From: Bradyrhizobium stylosanthis
GTDB taxonomy: Bacteria > Pseudomonadota > Alphaproteobacteria > Rhizobiales > Xanthobacteraceae
Assembly: GCF_001641335.1 (NCBI RefSeq)
Contig: NZ_LVEM01000005.1
Span: 124,001-188,000 of the forward strand
Length of the DNA: 64,000 nt
Direction: 5' to 3'
Shown here: piece by piece, positions 8,617-17,396 of the stretch
Layout of the letters: every line of letters begins with the position of its first letter
Position numbering within the stretch: position 1 is the stretch's first letter
Program-made: the position numbers and the translations under genes
Notes under the pieces: model-generated
What the model was told of the DNA's origin: nothing
Databases searched by the model: none
The model's input: the letters and a program-made list of their open reading frames with translations, nothing else

Positions 8617-8911
8617 GGGCTCTCACTTGCAAACGCTGAGAACGGGAACCCGGCGGGCTATGCCGCAGGGCGGGAAGAGTACGCAACGCAACAAAATAAG
8701 CATTTTCAAAGGGCTTACGCTACCGTTTTGTGCGCCACGGTTAATTGCACAGCAAAAACGTGCTTGCGAAAGCGCCAAGAACACTATTTTGAATGCGCTG
8801 CGGCATTGACATGGTTCAATGACGTTAACAGGATGCCGGACGAGACTGACGGGCCATTTGAAGTGCCCGCCTGCCCCTTTTCTTCAGAACCTCAAGCCCC
8901 AGGAGATGCCC
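8617..8911. other. divergent phaR/phaA control region
   Basis: There is no gene here. The region is A/T-richer than its surroundings, with several TGC/GCA-containing stretches between about 8740 and 8800. PhaR of Paracoccus binds TGC-rich sites, so these are candidates. A TTGACA hexamer lies at 8806-8811, without a convincing -10 box. The phaA ribosome-binding site AGGAG is at 8901-8905. Confidence 0.35.
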
Positions 8912-10090
8912 ATGTCAGACGATGTCGTCATCGTCAGCGCCGCCCGCACCCCGGTCGGAAGCTTCAACGGAGCGTTCGCGACCCTTCCCGCCCATGACCT
9001 CGGCGCCGTCGCCATCAAGGCTGCGCTGGAGCGCGGTGGCATCGAGCCCGGCCGGGTTTCGGAAGTCATCATGGGTCAGATCCTGACCGCCGCCCAGGGT
9101 CAGAACCCCGCCCGCCAGGCTTCGATCATGGCCGGCATCCCGGTGGAGAGCCCGGCCTGGGGCGTGAACCAGCTTTGCGGCTCGGGTCTGCGCACGGTCG
9201 CACTCGGCTACCAGGCGCTGCTCAACGGCGATTCCGAGATCGTGGTCGCCGGCGGCCAGGAATCCATGAGCATGGCCCCGCACGCCCAGTATCTGCGCGG
9301 CGGCGTCAAGATGGGCGCGCTCGAATTCGTCGACACCATGATCAAGGACGGCCTGTGGGATGCCTTCAACGGCTACCACATGGGCAACACCGCCGAGAAC
9401 GTCGCGCGGCAGTGGCAGATCACCCGCGCGCAGCAGGACGAATTCGCGGTCGCCTCGCAGCAGAAGGCCGAAGCCGCGCAGAAGGCCGGCAAGTTCAACG
9501 ACGAGATCGTGCCCGTCACCATCAAGACCCGCAAGGGTGACGTCGTTGTCAGCGCCGACGAATATCCGCGTCATGGTGCGACCCTCGACGCGATGGCCAA
9601 GCTCCGTCCCGCCTTCGAGAAGGACGGCACGGTCACCGCCGGCTCGGCCTCCGGCATCAACGACGGCGCTGCCGCCGTGGTGCTGATGACCGCCAAGCAG
9701 GCCGCCAAGGAAGGCAAGAAGCCGCTCGCGCGCATCGTGTCCTGGGCGCAGGCCGGCGTCGATCCGAAGATCATGGGCTCGGGCCCGATCCCGGCCTCGC
9801 GTGCCGCGCTGAAGAAGGCCGGCTGGAACGTCGGCGATCTCGATCTCATCGAGGCCAACGAGGCCTTCGCGGCGCAGGCCTGCGCCGTCAACAAGGACCT
9901 CGGCTGGGATACCTCGAAGGTCAACGTCAACGGCGGCGCGATCGCGATCGGCCATCCGGTCGGCGCCTCCGGCGCGCGCGTGCTGGTGACGCTGCTGCAC
10001 GAGATGCAGAAGCGCGATGCGAAGAAGGGCCTGGCCACGCTGTGCATCGGCGGCGGCATGGGTATCGCGATGTGTCTGGCGCGCGACTGA
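8912..10090 (+). CDS. phaA: acetyl-CoA acetyltransferase (beta-ketothiolase) PhaA
   Basis: A 392-residue thiolase that condenses two acetyl-CoA to acetoacetyl-CoA, the first step of PHB synthesis. The acyl-accepting Cys is C89 in NQLCGSGLR, the base is H348 in GHPVGASG, and the second Cys is C378 in CIGGGMG. These match the numbering of the well-studied Zoogloea enzyme. The ATG at 8912 follows AGGAG with six bases between; an ATG at 8906 is too close to that site. phaB follows after 251 bases. Confidence 0.96.
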   Translation: MSDDVVIVSAARTPVGSFNGAFATLPAHDLGAVAIKAALERGGIEPGRVSEVIMGQILTAAQGQNPARQASIMAGIPVESPAWGVNQLCGSGLRTVALGYQALLNGDSEIVVAGGQESMSMAPHAQYLRGGVKMGALEFVDTMIKDGLWDAFNGYHMGNTAENVARQWQITRAQQDEFAVASQQKAEAAQKAGKFNDEIVPVTIKTRKGDVVVSADEYPRHGATLDAMAKLRPAFEKDGTVTAGSASGINDGAAAVVLMTAKQAAKEGKKPLARIVSWAQAGVDPKIMGSGPIPASRAALKKAGWNVGDLDLIEANEAFAAQACAVNKDLGWDTSKVNVNGGAIAIGHPVGASGARVLVTLLHEMQKRDAKKGLATLCIGGGMGIAMCLARD

Positions 10091-10212
10091 AGGTCGCTGA
10101 CATGAAGCTGACGCGTGCGCCGCACACCTGATTGAGTGCGTTGCACGCGACTAAAAAGGCGGCGGTTGCAAATCAAATATTCTTCGCAACCGCGCAACGC
10201 TCGATTAAAGAC

Positions 10213-10239
10213 AAACGCCCGGCTCACGCCGGGCGTTTT
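10213..10239 (+). terminator. rho-independent terminator between phaA and phaB
   Basis: An eight-base-pair stem, CGCCCGGC with GCCGGGCG, has a four-base loop (TCAC), is preceded by AAA and followed by TTTT. It lies 123 bases after the phaA stop and about 100 before phaB. The flanking A and T tracts make it potentially bidirectional. It suggests that phaB is at least partly transcribed from its own promoter. Confidence 0.8.
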
Positions 10240-10341
10240 GTTCTTGATGTCCGTCAAACGTCCCGCATAATCCACGACTAAAAACGATCACTCAGAAACG
10301 TCCGAAGAGTCCAAGGAAGAGTCCAAGGGAAGGAATACGAT

Positions 10342-11067
10342 ATGGCACGTGTTGCACTGGTGACGGGTGGTACGCGGGGCATCGGAGCTGCGATCAGCAA
10401 GGCGCTGAAGGCGTCAGGCTACAAGGTCGCGGCAAGCTATGCCGGCAACGATGCGGCGGCGGAGAAGTTCAAGGCCGAGACCGGCATCGCCGTCTTCAAA
10501 TGGGACGTCAGCAATTTCGACGCCTGCGCCGAAGGCGTGAAGAAGGTCGAGGCCGAGGTCGGCCCGGTCGACGTGCTCGTCAACAATGCCGGCATCACCA
10601 AGGACGGTGCCTTCCACAAGATGAGTCTCGAGCAATGGAATGCCGTGATCGGCACCAATCTCGGCTCGCTCTTCAACATGTCGCGCCAGGTCATCGAAGG
10701 CATGCGCGGGCGCAAGTTCGGCCGCATCATCAACATCTCCTCGATCAACGGCCAGAAGGGACAGTTCGGCCAGGTGAACTATTCTGCGGCGAAGGCCGGC
10801 GAGATCGGGTTCACCAAGGCCCTGGCGCTGGAGAACGCCAAGGGCGGCGTCACCGTGAACGCGATCTGCCCGGGCTACATCAACACCGAGATGGTGCAGG
10901 CGGTGCCGAAGGACGTGCTGGAAAAGGCCATCCTGCCGCTGATCCCGATCGGCCGTCTCGGCGAGCCCGAAGAGATCGCGCGCGCGGTCGTGTTCCTCGC
11001 CGCCGATGAGGCCGGCGCCATCACCGGCTCGACGCTGACGGTCAACGGCGGCCAGTACATGGTGTGA
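10342..11067 (+). CDS. phaB: acetoacetyl-CoA reductase PhaB
   Basis: A 241-residue short-chain dehydrogenase. The nucleotide loop is TGGTRGIG (8-15), NNAG is near 81, and the catalytic triad is S134, Y147 and K151 in NYSAAKAG. It reduces acetoacetyl-CoA to (R)-3-hydroxybutyryl-CoA with NADPH, the second step of PHB synthesis. Its position after phaA separates it from the related fatty-acid reductase FabG, which it resembles. The start follows an AAGGGAAGGAA-type site. No phaC is in the window. Confidence 0.94.
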   Translation: MARVALVTGGTRGIGAAISKALKASGYKVAASYAGNDAAAEKFKAETGIAVFKWDVSNFDACAEGVKKVEAEVGPVDVLVNNAGITKDGAFHKMSLEQWNAVIGTNLGSLFNMSRQVIEGMRGRKFGRIINISSINGQKGQFGQVNYSAAKAGEIGFTKALALENAKGGVTVNAICPGYINTEMVQAVPKDVLEKAILPLIPIGRLGEPEEIARAVVFLAADEAGAITGSTLTVNGGQYMV

Positions 11068-11100
11068 TGCGCAGGCATCAGGTGCGCCGATATCGGTAAA

Positions 11101-11196
11101 GTCGTCATGCCCGGGCTTGTCCCGGGCATCCACGGCCTTAAAACAACCGTCGCCACGGAAGAACGTGGATGGCCGGGACAAGCCCGGCCATGACGG
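11101..11196. repeat. intergenic hairpin repeat, family A copy 2
   Basis: The same layout as the copy at 7208: GTCGTC, ATGCCCGGG hairpin, a variable middle with CCAC...GTGG, then an ATGGCCGGGACAAG hairpin and TGACGG. It ends only ten bases before the start codon of the following transporter, so transcripts reading in from phaB would carry the structure just ahead of the translation start. Confidence 0.85.
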
Positions 11197-11206
11197 AAAT
11201 TGGCCG

Positions 11207-12076
11207 ATGACTCCCCGCACCGCGACGCTGATCGGATTGACCGCAATCCTGATGTGGTCGCTGCTCTCAGTGATGACGGTTGCGACCGGAAAGATCCCGG
11301 CGTTCCAGCTCGCCGCGATGACGTTCGCGATCGGTGGTCTCGTCGGCCTGCTCACCTGGATCGGCCGCGGCGACGCGGCGAAGAGCCTGCGCCAGCCGCT
11401 CGTCGTCTGGCTCGTCGGCGTCGGCGGCCTGTTCGGCTATCACGCGCTGTATTTCCTCGCGCTGCGCTTCGCGCCGCCGGCCGAAGCAGGCCTTCTGAAC
11501 TACATGTGGCCGCTCTTGATCGTGCTGTTCTCGTCCTTCCTGCCGGGGGAGCGGCTCGCCATCCATCATATCGTCGGTGCCGTGCTCGGCCTCGTCGGCA
11601 CGGTGCTGCTGTTCGCCGGCAACACCAGCGGCTTTGAGCCCGGCGCCGTGCCGGGATTGATCGCGGCCTTCGTCGCTGCCTTCGTGTGGGCGGCCTATTC
11701 GGTGCTGTCGCGCCGGCTGAAGGCGGTGCCGACCGATGCGGTCGCGGGCTTCTGCCTCGCCACCTCGGCGCTCGCGGCGCTGATGCATGGCCTGCTGGAG
11801 ACCACCGTGTGGCCGGAGACCACGCTGCAATGGCTCTCCGTGATCGCGCTCGGCATCGGGCCCGTCGGGGCCGCCTTCTACGCCTGGGACATCGGCATGA
11901 AGCGCGGCGACATCCGCGTGCTCGGCGCCGCCTCCTACGCGACGCCGCTGCTGTCGACCGGCTTCCTCATCGCCGCGGGCTTTGCCAAGGCCAGCGCCAA
12001 CATCGCCATCGCCGCGATCCTGATCGCAGGCGGCGGCCTGATCGCGGCGAAGGACATGGTGCTGAGGAAACGATGA
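11207..12076 (+). CDS. EamA/DMT-family transporter, YddG-like
   Basis: A 289-residue inner-membrane protein with two EamA repeats and about ten hydrophobic helices. The opening ATLIGLTAILMWSLLSVMT and the pattern FQLAAMTFAIGGL resemble the YddG branch, whose E. coli member exports aromatic amino acids. Substrate is inference. The ATG at 11207 is chosen because frames further upstream run through the repeat. Its stop overlaps the next gene's start by three bases, so the two are likely co-translated. Confidence 0.85.
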   Translation: MTPRTATLIGLTAILMWSLLSVMTVATGKIPAFQLAAMTFAIGGLVGLLTWIGRGDAAKSLRQPLVVWLVGVGGLFGYHALYFLALRFAPPAEAGLLNYMWPLLIVLFSSFLPGERLAIHHIVGAVLGLVGTVLLFAGNTSGFEPGAVPGLIAAFVAAFVWAAYSVLSRRLKAVPTDAVAGFCLATSALAALMHGLLETTVWPETTLQWLSVIALGIGPVGAAFYAWDIGMKRGDIRVLGAASYATPLLSTGFLIAAGFAKASANIAIAAILIAGGGLIAAKDMVLRKR

Positions 12077-12357
12077 TTCGCTCATTGGCCATGGCGCTGA
12101 TGTTGACCGTGATGGTCGCGGGGCCGGACGTCGTCGCGCAAACCGGCGCGAATCCCGGGACGTTCAAGGGCACGCATCGGAACGAGAGGGTGAATGGCCG
12201 GCCCGAGACGGTCACGGTCACCGATGGACAATCCTACGTCCAGCTGACGGAGGAGGAATACCGGGCCGGCGGGTACCGGCCGGCCTACGATGCGCTTCCG
12301 ACGAGGATCGCTCGTCGCGTACCCGTGCGGAAGTCCATCCCGGCCGACCAGGATTGA
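12073..12357 (+). CDS. small exported protein of unknown function
   Basis: A 94-residue protein whose ATG overlaps the transporter stop (ATGA). A signal peptide is clear: MIRSLAMALMLTVMVAGPDVVAQ, with AQ at the likely cut site. The mature part is charged (NERVNGRPETVTVTDGQSYVQL) and ends in a basic stretch. No family was recognised. The tight coupling to the transporter suggests, but does not show, a shared role. Confidence 0.6.
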   Translation: MIRSLAMALMLTVMVAGPDVVAQTGANPGTFKGTHRNERVNGRPETVTVTDGQSYVQLTEEEYRAGGYRPAYDALPTRIARRVPVRKSIPADQD

Positions 12358-12364
12358 GCCGCCG

Positions 12365-13045
12365 CTAGAGCGCCGGCTGCCAGCCCGGCGGCCGGTACAT
12401 CGCTTCGGGAATCTGTCCGAGCTCGGAGCGCTGCAGGCGCTGCGGCGTCAGGCCGTAGAATTCCTGGAAGCTGAGAATCAGCGGGCGCCATTTGTCGGGA
12501 TCGATCCGATTGGGTGCGCCCTCCATCATGATGTGAGGGTGCGCATGCACGCGAGTGATGCGGACCTCGATCGCAGCGAGATTGCCGCGCCAGACCTTAT
12601 CGTCCTGTGCCATCTCATGCACATGGGCGACCTTCGCTTCCATCTGCACCGCGCACTCGGCCGCGCGCGGAGCGTTGACCGTCTCGGCCGGCAGTGCCGT
12701 GAGGCCGCTGAGTTCGAACTTGTCCTTCTCGTGCCGGTAGCCACGATAAAGTTTTCCGGGTGGCACCGGATCCGATCCCGTCGTGCGGGCGAGGCGGTCG
12801 ACCGCCGCGACGAGGTCGGCCGGCGGCAGATTGAGCACGCATTCGCCGGTGCGAATCATGTTCTCGGTGGTCTTGGAATTGCGGGCGAGCCCAAGCATGC
12901 AGCGCCACCCCACCCACCACGCCGAGGACATCGGCGCGAGATTGTGCGAGCCGTCCTCATTGGTCGATCCGATCAGGACGACGGGCGTTCCGAAATACAG
13001 GATGGCGGGGTCGATCTGGACCGTCGGGTCGAATGTTCCGTGCAT
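12365..13045 (-). CDS. flavin reductase-like FMN-binding protein
   Basis: A 226-residue protein of the flavin_reduct (split-barrel) family. The FMN-contact regions look like TPVVLIGSTNEDGSHNLAPMSS (20-41) and NSKTTENMIRTGECVLNLP. It is longer than the small-component flavin reductases and resembles the stand-alone bacterial group whose partners are unknown. Cytoplasmic, with no cofactor-binding Cys cluster. It is convergent with the small exported gene, with seven bases between. A DUF985 gene follows upstream on the same strand. Confidence 0.85.
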   Translation of the reverse strand: MHGTFDPTVQIDPAILYFGTPVVLIGSTNEDGSHNLAPMSSAWWVGWRCMLGLARNSKTTENMIRTGECVLNLPPADLVAAVDRLARTTGSDPVPPGKLYRGYRHEKDKFELSGLTALPAETVNAPRAAECAVQMEAKVAHVHEMAQDDKVWRGNLAAIEVRITRVHAHPHIMMEGAPNRIDPDKWRPLILSFQEFYGLTPQRLQRSELGQIPEAMYRPPGWQPAL

Positions 13046-13121
13046 AGTGCGCTCCTCTTGATTGGGAGCGTTGTCCTAGAGCGGGAAGCAGATCGGACCC
13101 ACCCGCTTCCGGATTGCGATT

Positions 13122-13544
13122 TCAGGGCTCCCAGCCGTTCGGTGCGAGCTCGAACTTCGCGAACTCGAACGCCGGCGCCACCGTGCAGCCGACCAGCGTC
13201 CACTCGCCGGTGGTCTCGGCCATCTGCCAGGCATTCGCCGGCACGATGGCCTGGGGCCGCTCGCCGCCGATGAGGTCGGTGCCGAGCCGTACCTCGTGCT
13301 GCGAGCAGCCGTCATGGGCGATGCGCAGCGTCAGGGGACTGCCGGCGTAATAGTGCCAGCTCTCGACCGCATCGATGCGATGCCAGTGCGAGCGTTCGCC
13401 GCGCGCGAGCAGAAAGTAGATCAGCGTCGAACGCGAGCGCCCGTTGGTATCAGTGGTCTGGTCGCGAAACGTCTCGCGATAGTGCCCGCCTTCGGGATGC
13501 GGGCGGAGTTCGAGGCGCGCGATGATCTCGGCGGCGGTCGGCAT
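13122..13544 (-). CDS. cupin-superfamily DUF985 protein
   Basis: A 140-residue Cupin_5 (DUF985) protein. The opening HPEGGHYRETFRD, the metal-type histidines in SHWHRIDAVESWHYYAG and the closing VGCTVAPAFEFAKFEL are the family hallmarks. Members are small single-domain cupins of undefined function. The gene ends 77 bases before the flavin reductase start on the same strand and begins 21 bases after the gloB stop, so gloB-DUF985-flavin reductase may be one transcript. Confidence 0.9.
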   Translation of the reverse strand: MPTAAEIIARLELRPHPEGGHYRETFRDQTTDTNGRSRSTLIYFLLARGERSHWHRIDAVESWHYYAGSPLTLRIAHDGCSQHEVRLGTDLIGGERPQAIVPANAWQMAETTGEWTLVGCTVAPAFEFAKFELAPNGWEP

Positions 13545-13565
13545 CGATCCTCGTCAGGTTTTTCT

Positions 13566-14333
13566 TCAGGATTTATTTTTGCGCTCGCGGAGTTCGCCGA
13601 ACACCGCGGCGGCATCCGCGCCCTTCATGTGCAGCCTGGCTGCAATCGAGGGCTCATCGGCGCGCAGGAACACGTTCGCCCGCTTCTCGTCGCCAAGCAG
13701 CACGGGAATGGTCGGCTTGTTCTCCGCCCGCAGCCTCGTCACCTCCGCCGCGCGCGCCTGCAGCGCGGCATTGTCGGGGTCGATGGTAAGGGCGAATTTG
13801 ACGTTGGACGCGGTATATTCGTGACCGCAATAGAGATTGAAGTCGTCGGGCAGGGCGCGCAGCTTCAGCAGCGAATCCCACATCATCGGATAGGTGCCCT
13901 CGAACACGCGGCCGCAGCCGATCGAGAACAGCGTGTCGGCGGCGAACACGGTCTTCTCATTGTCGAACACGTAGGAGATGTGGTCGAGCGTATGGCCGGG
14001 CGTCTCCACGACGCGCGCCAGCAGATTGCCGATCTTGACCACGTCGGCATTGGCGACGCGCAAATCGACATTGGCGATCTTCGCCGACTTGTCGTGCGGC
14101 GCGACGACGCGGCAATTGTATTTCTGCTTGAGCTCGGCGACGCCGCCGACATGATCGCCGTGATGATGGGTGATCAGGATATCGGTGAGCTGCCAGCCCT
14201 CGCGCTCCAGCGCCTTCAGGATGGGACCAGCCTCCGGCGCGTCGACCGACGCCGTCGCCTTGGTTTCCACATCGTGGATCAGATAACCGAAATTGTCGTT
14301 TAAACAGCTGAAAGTACGAATTTCGGCGGCCAT
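13566..14333 (-). CDS. gloB: hydroxyacylglutathione hydrolase (glyoxalase II)
   Basis: A 255-residue metallo-beta-lactamase-fold enzyme. The dinuclear metal motif is THHHGDHVGG (H56, H58, D60, H61), with a further His in ETPGHTLDH and CGHEYT. It hydrolyses S-lactoylglutathione to lactate and glutathione in methylglyoxal detoxification. The ATG at 14333 has a GGAG upstream; the frame is open far beyond this but reads into unrelated low-complexity sequence. It diverges from a methyltransferase gene, with 108 bases between. Confidence 0.95.
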   Translation of the reverse strand: MAAEIRTFSCLNDNFGYLIHDVETKATASVDAPEAGPILKALEREGWQLTDILITHHHGDHVGGVAELKQKYNCRVVAPHDKSAKIANVDLRVANADVVKIGNLLARVVETPGHTLDHISYVFDNEKTVFAADTLFSIGCGRVFEGTYPMMWDSLLKLRALPDDFNLYCGHEYTASNVKFALTIDPDNAALQARAAEVTRLRAENKPTIPVLLGDEKRANVFLRADEPSIAARLHMKGADAAAVFGELRERKNKS

Positions 14334-14441
14334 GTCATCTCCATCGGGCTCAGCCCCGCCAGACAAATATGGCGTTAACGTTGCGCAGGCAATGCAATAT
14401 TCCGCGCGCAGGCGTGCCCTCGCGCATGTTACATTGCCGTC

Positions 14442-15188
14442 ATGACCATCGACGTCGTCGACCTCCGCGAGTTCTATTCCCGCCGCCTCGGCATTGTGGC
14501 GCGGCAGATGATCAACCGCGGCATCCGGGAACGCTGGCCGGGTGCCGAGGGCCAGCGCGTGCTCGGCATCGGCTATCCCACGCCCTATCTGGGGTTGTTC
14601 CGCGAGGATGCCGAGCGCTGCATCGCCTTCATGCCGGCGGCCCAGGGCGTGCTGAAATGGCCGACGGGGCGGCCGGCGCTGGCCTCGCTGGTGGACGAGT
14701 TCTCGCTGCCGCTTCCGGACGCCGCGGTCGACCGCATCCTGCTGGTCCACGCGCTGGAGATGTCGGACGATCCGGCCGCGCTGCTGCGCGAGGTGTGGCG
14801 GGTGCTGTCCGCCTCCGGCCGCGTCATGGCGGTGATTCCGAACAGGCGCGGCGTATGGACCCGCACCGACAGCACGCCGTTCGGTCACGGCCGGCCCTAT
14901 TCGCGCTCGCAGATCACCGACCTGTTGCGCCAGACCTGGTTCACACCGACCGCCTGGGGCGAGGCGCTGTTCATGCCGCCTTATGCCGGCGGCTGGGTGC
15001 TGAAATCGGCGCAGATGTGGGAGCGTGCCGGTGCGGCGCTGTCGCTGCCGTTTGCCGGCGTCCATATCGTCGAGGCCACCAAGCAGGTCTATCGCGCGAT
15101 CCCCGCCAAGCGCGAGCGGGCGCGGCTGATTCCCTCGCTGGCCAAGCCCGTGCTGGTGCCGTCCTCGACGACGGCGACGCGCGGCTGA
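14442..15188 (+). CDS. SAM-dependent methyltransferase-domain protein
   Basis: A 248-residue protein with a Methyltransf_11-like core. VLGIGYPTPYLGLF replaces the usual glycine-rich motif, and DEFSLPLPDAAVDRILLVHALE plus LLREVWRVLSASGRVMAVIPN form motifs II and III. The degenerate first motif leaves SAM binding uncertain. In alphaproteobacteria such genes often sit divergent to gloB, as here. Substrate unknown. The start codon lacks a strong ribosome-binding site. Confidence 0.8.
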   Translation: MTIDVVDLREFYSRRLGIVARQMINRGIRERWPGAEGQRVLGIGYPTPYLGLFREDAERCIAFMPAAQGVLKWPTGRPALASLVDEFSLPLPDAAVDRILLVHALEMSDDPAALLREVWRVLSASGRVMAVIPNRRGVWTRTDSTPFGHGRPYSRSQITDLLRQTWFTPTAWGEALFMPPYAGGWVLKSAQMWERAGAALSLPFAGVHIVEATKQVYRAIPAKRERARLIPSLAKPVLVPSSTTATRG

Positions 15189-15221
15189 AAACAAATCGTC
15201 CCGGCGCGAGGCCGGGACGAT
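15187..15221 (-). terminator. hairpin terminator for the DUF4167 gene
   Basis: A perfect ten-base-pair stem (ATCGTCCCGG at 15195-15204 with its complement at 15212-15221) has a seven-base loop. Read on the minus strand it is followed by TTTGTTTTC, so it suits the DUF4167 gene ending at 15247. It also lies just after the convergent methyltransferase stop. Confidence 0.75.
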
Positions 15222-15246
15222 ACAGCTCGGAAAATCGAAAAGAGGC

Positions 15247-16047
15247 TTACTCGCTCGGCGCGAGATCGTCGCCGGACGCCGCCGGAGCGGCCTCGCGTTC
15301 GGGGCGCGGGCCATGCGGCCGGCGCCGCCGGCGCGGAAAGCGCTCGCCGCCACCGCCGCCCTCGAAGTTGCCCTGGGCGCCATTCGTGCCGACATTCACT
15401 TGCGGCTGCGCGCCGGTGATGAAGGAGGGCAGGCGATCGACGCCGCCGGCCTCGGCGATGACGGGCTGCGGCTGGTTCGCGGGTTGCGGTTGCGGTTGCG
15501 GCTGGTATTGCGGCTGAGCGCGGTGATCGCGTTCGCGATGCTCGCGCGGCTGCTGGTTGTCGCGCTGATAGGGCTGCTGATTGTCGCGCGGCTGGTGATC
15601 ACGCTGGTGATGATCGCGCTGGCCGTCGCGGTCGCGCATGAAGGGCTGCTGTTGCTGCGGCGGCTGCGGCACGAAGCCCGGCTCCTGGCCGAATGCCGAG
15701 AAATTCTCGCCGTCGTCCTCGCTGTCGTCGCCGCTGGTGTTGCTGATCGGCTCGTCGCCGCGCGGCTGCTGGTTCTGGCGGAACTGCTCCTGGGCGGCCG
15801 CGATCAGGCGGAAATAGTGCTCGGCATGCTGGTAGTAGTTCTCGGCCGCAACGGGGTCGCCGGAGGAGCGTGCATCGCGCGCGAGCTGAAGATACTTTTC
15901 GGCGATATGCGAAGCCGTGCCGCGGATCTTGATATCGGGACCGTTGGACTCGTAGACCCGGGTCATCGGGTTCTGGCCGCGCCGGTTATTGTTGTTGTTA
16001 TTATTGTTGCGGTTGCGCATCCGCTGCTTGTTCTGACCGTTTCTCAT
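15247..16047 (-). CDS. DUF4167 domain-containing protein
   Basis: A 266-residue protein with a DUF4167 domain at about 1-85, seen in the Asn-run N-terminus (eight consecutive Asn) followed by RRGQNP, YESNGPDIKIRGTASHIAEKY and AENYYQHAEHYFRLIAAAQ. The remaining two thirds is low complexity, rich in Gln, Pro, His and Arg, ending in RFPRRRRRPHGPRPER. The basic, disordered tail suggests nucleic-acid contact, but no function is established for the family. DUF4167 is essentially alphaproteobacterial. It lies upstream of prmC in many of those genomes. Confidence 0.92.
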   Translation of the reverse strand: MRNGQNKQRMRNRNNNNNNNNRRGQNPMTRVYESNGPDIKIRGTASHIAEKYLQLARDARSSGDPVAAENYYQHAEHYFRLIAAAQEQFRQNQQPRGDEPISNTSGDDSEDDGENFSAFGQEPGFVPQPPQQQQPFMRDRDGQRDHHQRDHQPRDNQQPYQRDNQQPREHRERDHRAQPQYQPQPQPQPANQPQPVIAEAGGVDRLPSFITGAQPQVNVGTNGAQGNFEGGGGGERFPRRRRRPHGPRPEREAAPAASGDDLAPSE

Positions 16048-16510
16048 GTCCTGCCTTTAATTCCAGCCCTAAAGGTTGCACGCATTACTGATTGCTGAGA
16101 CTGACCTGATGACAACGGTTCACAGTGCTCGCACGCACCGCGCGTGAGAGCGGGTTGAACCCTGCCAATGTTCGTCGACCGTCGCGTTCAACAAAGACGC
16201 GTTCCCCACCCGCCAGCATTGATTGCCAGCGAACCCATTCATATCGCCTGCCGAAACAAGCCCAGCTTTCTTGCGTAAGTGTTCAAGCGCAATATCAGGC
16301 TTTCGTTCACTTTGCGGTCGGAGAGCAGCGCAGCTCACTGGGCCATCGCGCTCAACAGGACCTGCGGCTTGGAACCTTTAAATCAGTAAAGCTCTCGCCC
16401 GAGAGCCCGGCTTTCGCCCGTAGGTCTACGGGGCCGGCACCGATGTGTTGACCGGAACGTAGTCGTTCCCAAGGGATATTCCAAGAGCTTTTTACAAGCC
16501 AATCCGGCTT
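16048..16510. other. 463-base non-coding stretch
   Basis: No convincing gene. Short open frames on both strands lack ribosome-binding sites and codon bias. The composition is less GC-rich than the flanks. A small perfect hairpin, GCTCTCG/CGAGAGC, lies at 16391-16406. The stretch separates the DUF4167 start from the prmC stop and should hold the DUF4167 promoter. Confidence 0.4.
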
Positions 16511-17389
16511 TTATGGGGGCATTTTTCGGGCCGACACGGCCCTCGGGATGCCCGCCAAATCGGCCTTGGGTGGCCTGTCCACTACCAACGCGGCAGCGGC
16601 CATCAAGGTTTCAATATTTCTGGCCTGGCCCTGTCCGGCCTCGACGATCAGCGCGCCGCCGGGAGCGAGGCGCTCGGCCGCCTGCGGGATCAGGGCGCGG
16701 TAGGCATCATACCCGTCATTGCCGCCGTCGAGCGCCAGATGCGGGTCGTGCTCGCGCACCTCGACGCTCAATTTCGGAATTTCGGCCGACGGGATATAGG
16801 GCGGATTCGACACGATCAGGTCAAACGGGCCCGAGAGCGCCGCCAGATAGGAGCAGGCGACGAAGCCGGACCGGTTGCCGAGGCCGAGAGCAGCGGCATT
16901 GCCGCGCGCGGTGCCGAGTGCGGTGAGGCTGAGATCGGTGCCGACACCGAAGGCATCGGGAATCTCGTGCAGCAGCGCGAGCAGGATCGCGCCGGAGCCG
17001 GTGCCGATGTCGGCGATGCGGGGCTGGTCGGTCTTCCGTTCACGAAACAGCTCGAGCGCGCGCTCGACCACGGTCTCGGTGTCGGGACGCGGGACCAGTG
17101 TCGCGTCCGAGAGGCGAAGCGGCAGGCCCCAGAATTCGCGCGTCCCGAGGATGCGCGCGACCGGCTCGCCCGCGATCCGGCGTTCGGCATATTGCGCGAG
17201 CTGCGACGCTTCGGATGCCGTGAGGAGCCGCGCGCCCTGCGCGATCAGGCCGGTGAGATCGAGGCCGAGCGCCGCGCCGATCAGGATGCGGGCGTCGAGC
17301 TCGGCTTCGTCGGGCCGAGCCGATCTCAATTGCGCCGCCAGCGCGCGGCGCGCGCGCTCGATGGATTGCCCGGTGAAGGGGTTGCTCAC
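16511..17389 (-). CDS. prmC: peptide chain release factor N5-glutamine methyltransferase PrmC
   Basis: A 292-residue methyltransferase that modifies the Gln of the GGQ motif in RF1 and RF2. The N-terminal substrate-binding helical domain (about 1-75) precedes the SAM domain with IADIGTGSGAILLALL (near 125) and the diagnostic NPPY in VSNPPYIPSAEI (near 195). The prfA stop lies seven bases upstream, so the enzyme and its substrate are co-transcribed, the common bacterial arrangement. Confidence 0.95.
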   Translation of the reverse strand: MSNPFTGQSIERARRALAAQLRSARPDEAELDARILIGAALGLDLTGLIAQGARLLTASEASQLAQYAERRIAGEPVARILGTREFWGLPLRLSDATLVPRPDTETVVERALELFRERKTDQPRIADIGTGSGAILLALLHEIPDAFGVGTDLSLTALGTARGNAAALGLGNRSGFVACSYLAALSGPFDLIVSNPPYIPSAEIPKLSVEVREHDPHLALDGGNDGYDAYRALIPQAAERLAPGGALIVEAGQGQARNIETLMAAAALVVDRPPKADLAGIPRAVSARKMPP

Positions 17390-17396
17390 GCGCCCG

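Noticed and set aside
10091..10341. A small gene between phaA and phaB
   Set aside because: The stretch contains a clear terminator and no frame with a ribosome-binding site.
14334..15395. Upstream extension of the gloB frame
   Set aside because: It is antisense to a methyltransferase gene; gloB homologues start at the ATG at 14333.
16125..16451. A 108-codon plus-strand frame in the gap between DUF4167 and prmC
   Set aside because: No ribosome-binding site, no family resemblance and Ser/Arg/Pro-rich composition; it is treated as non-coding.
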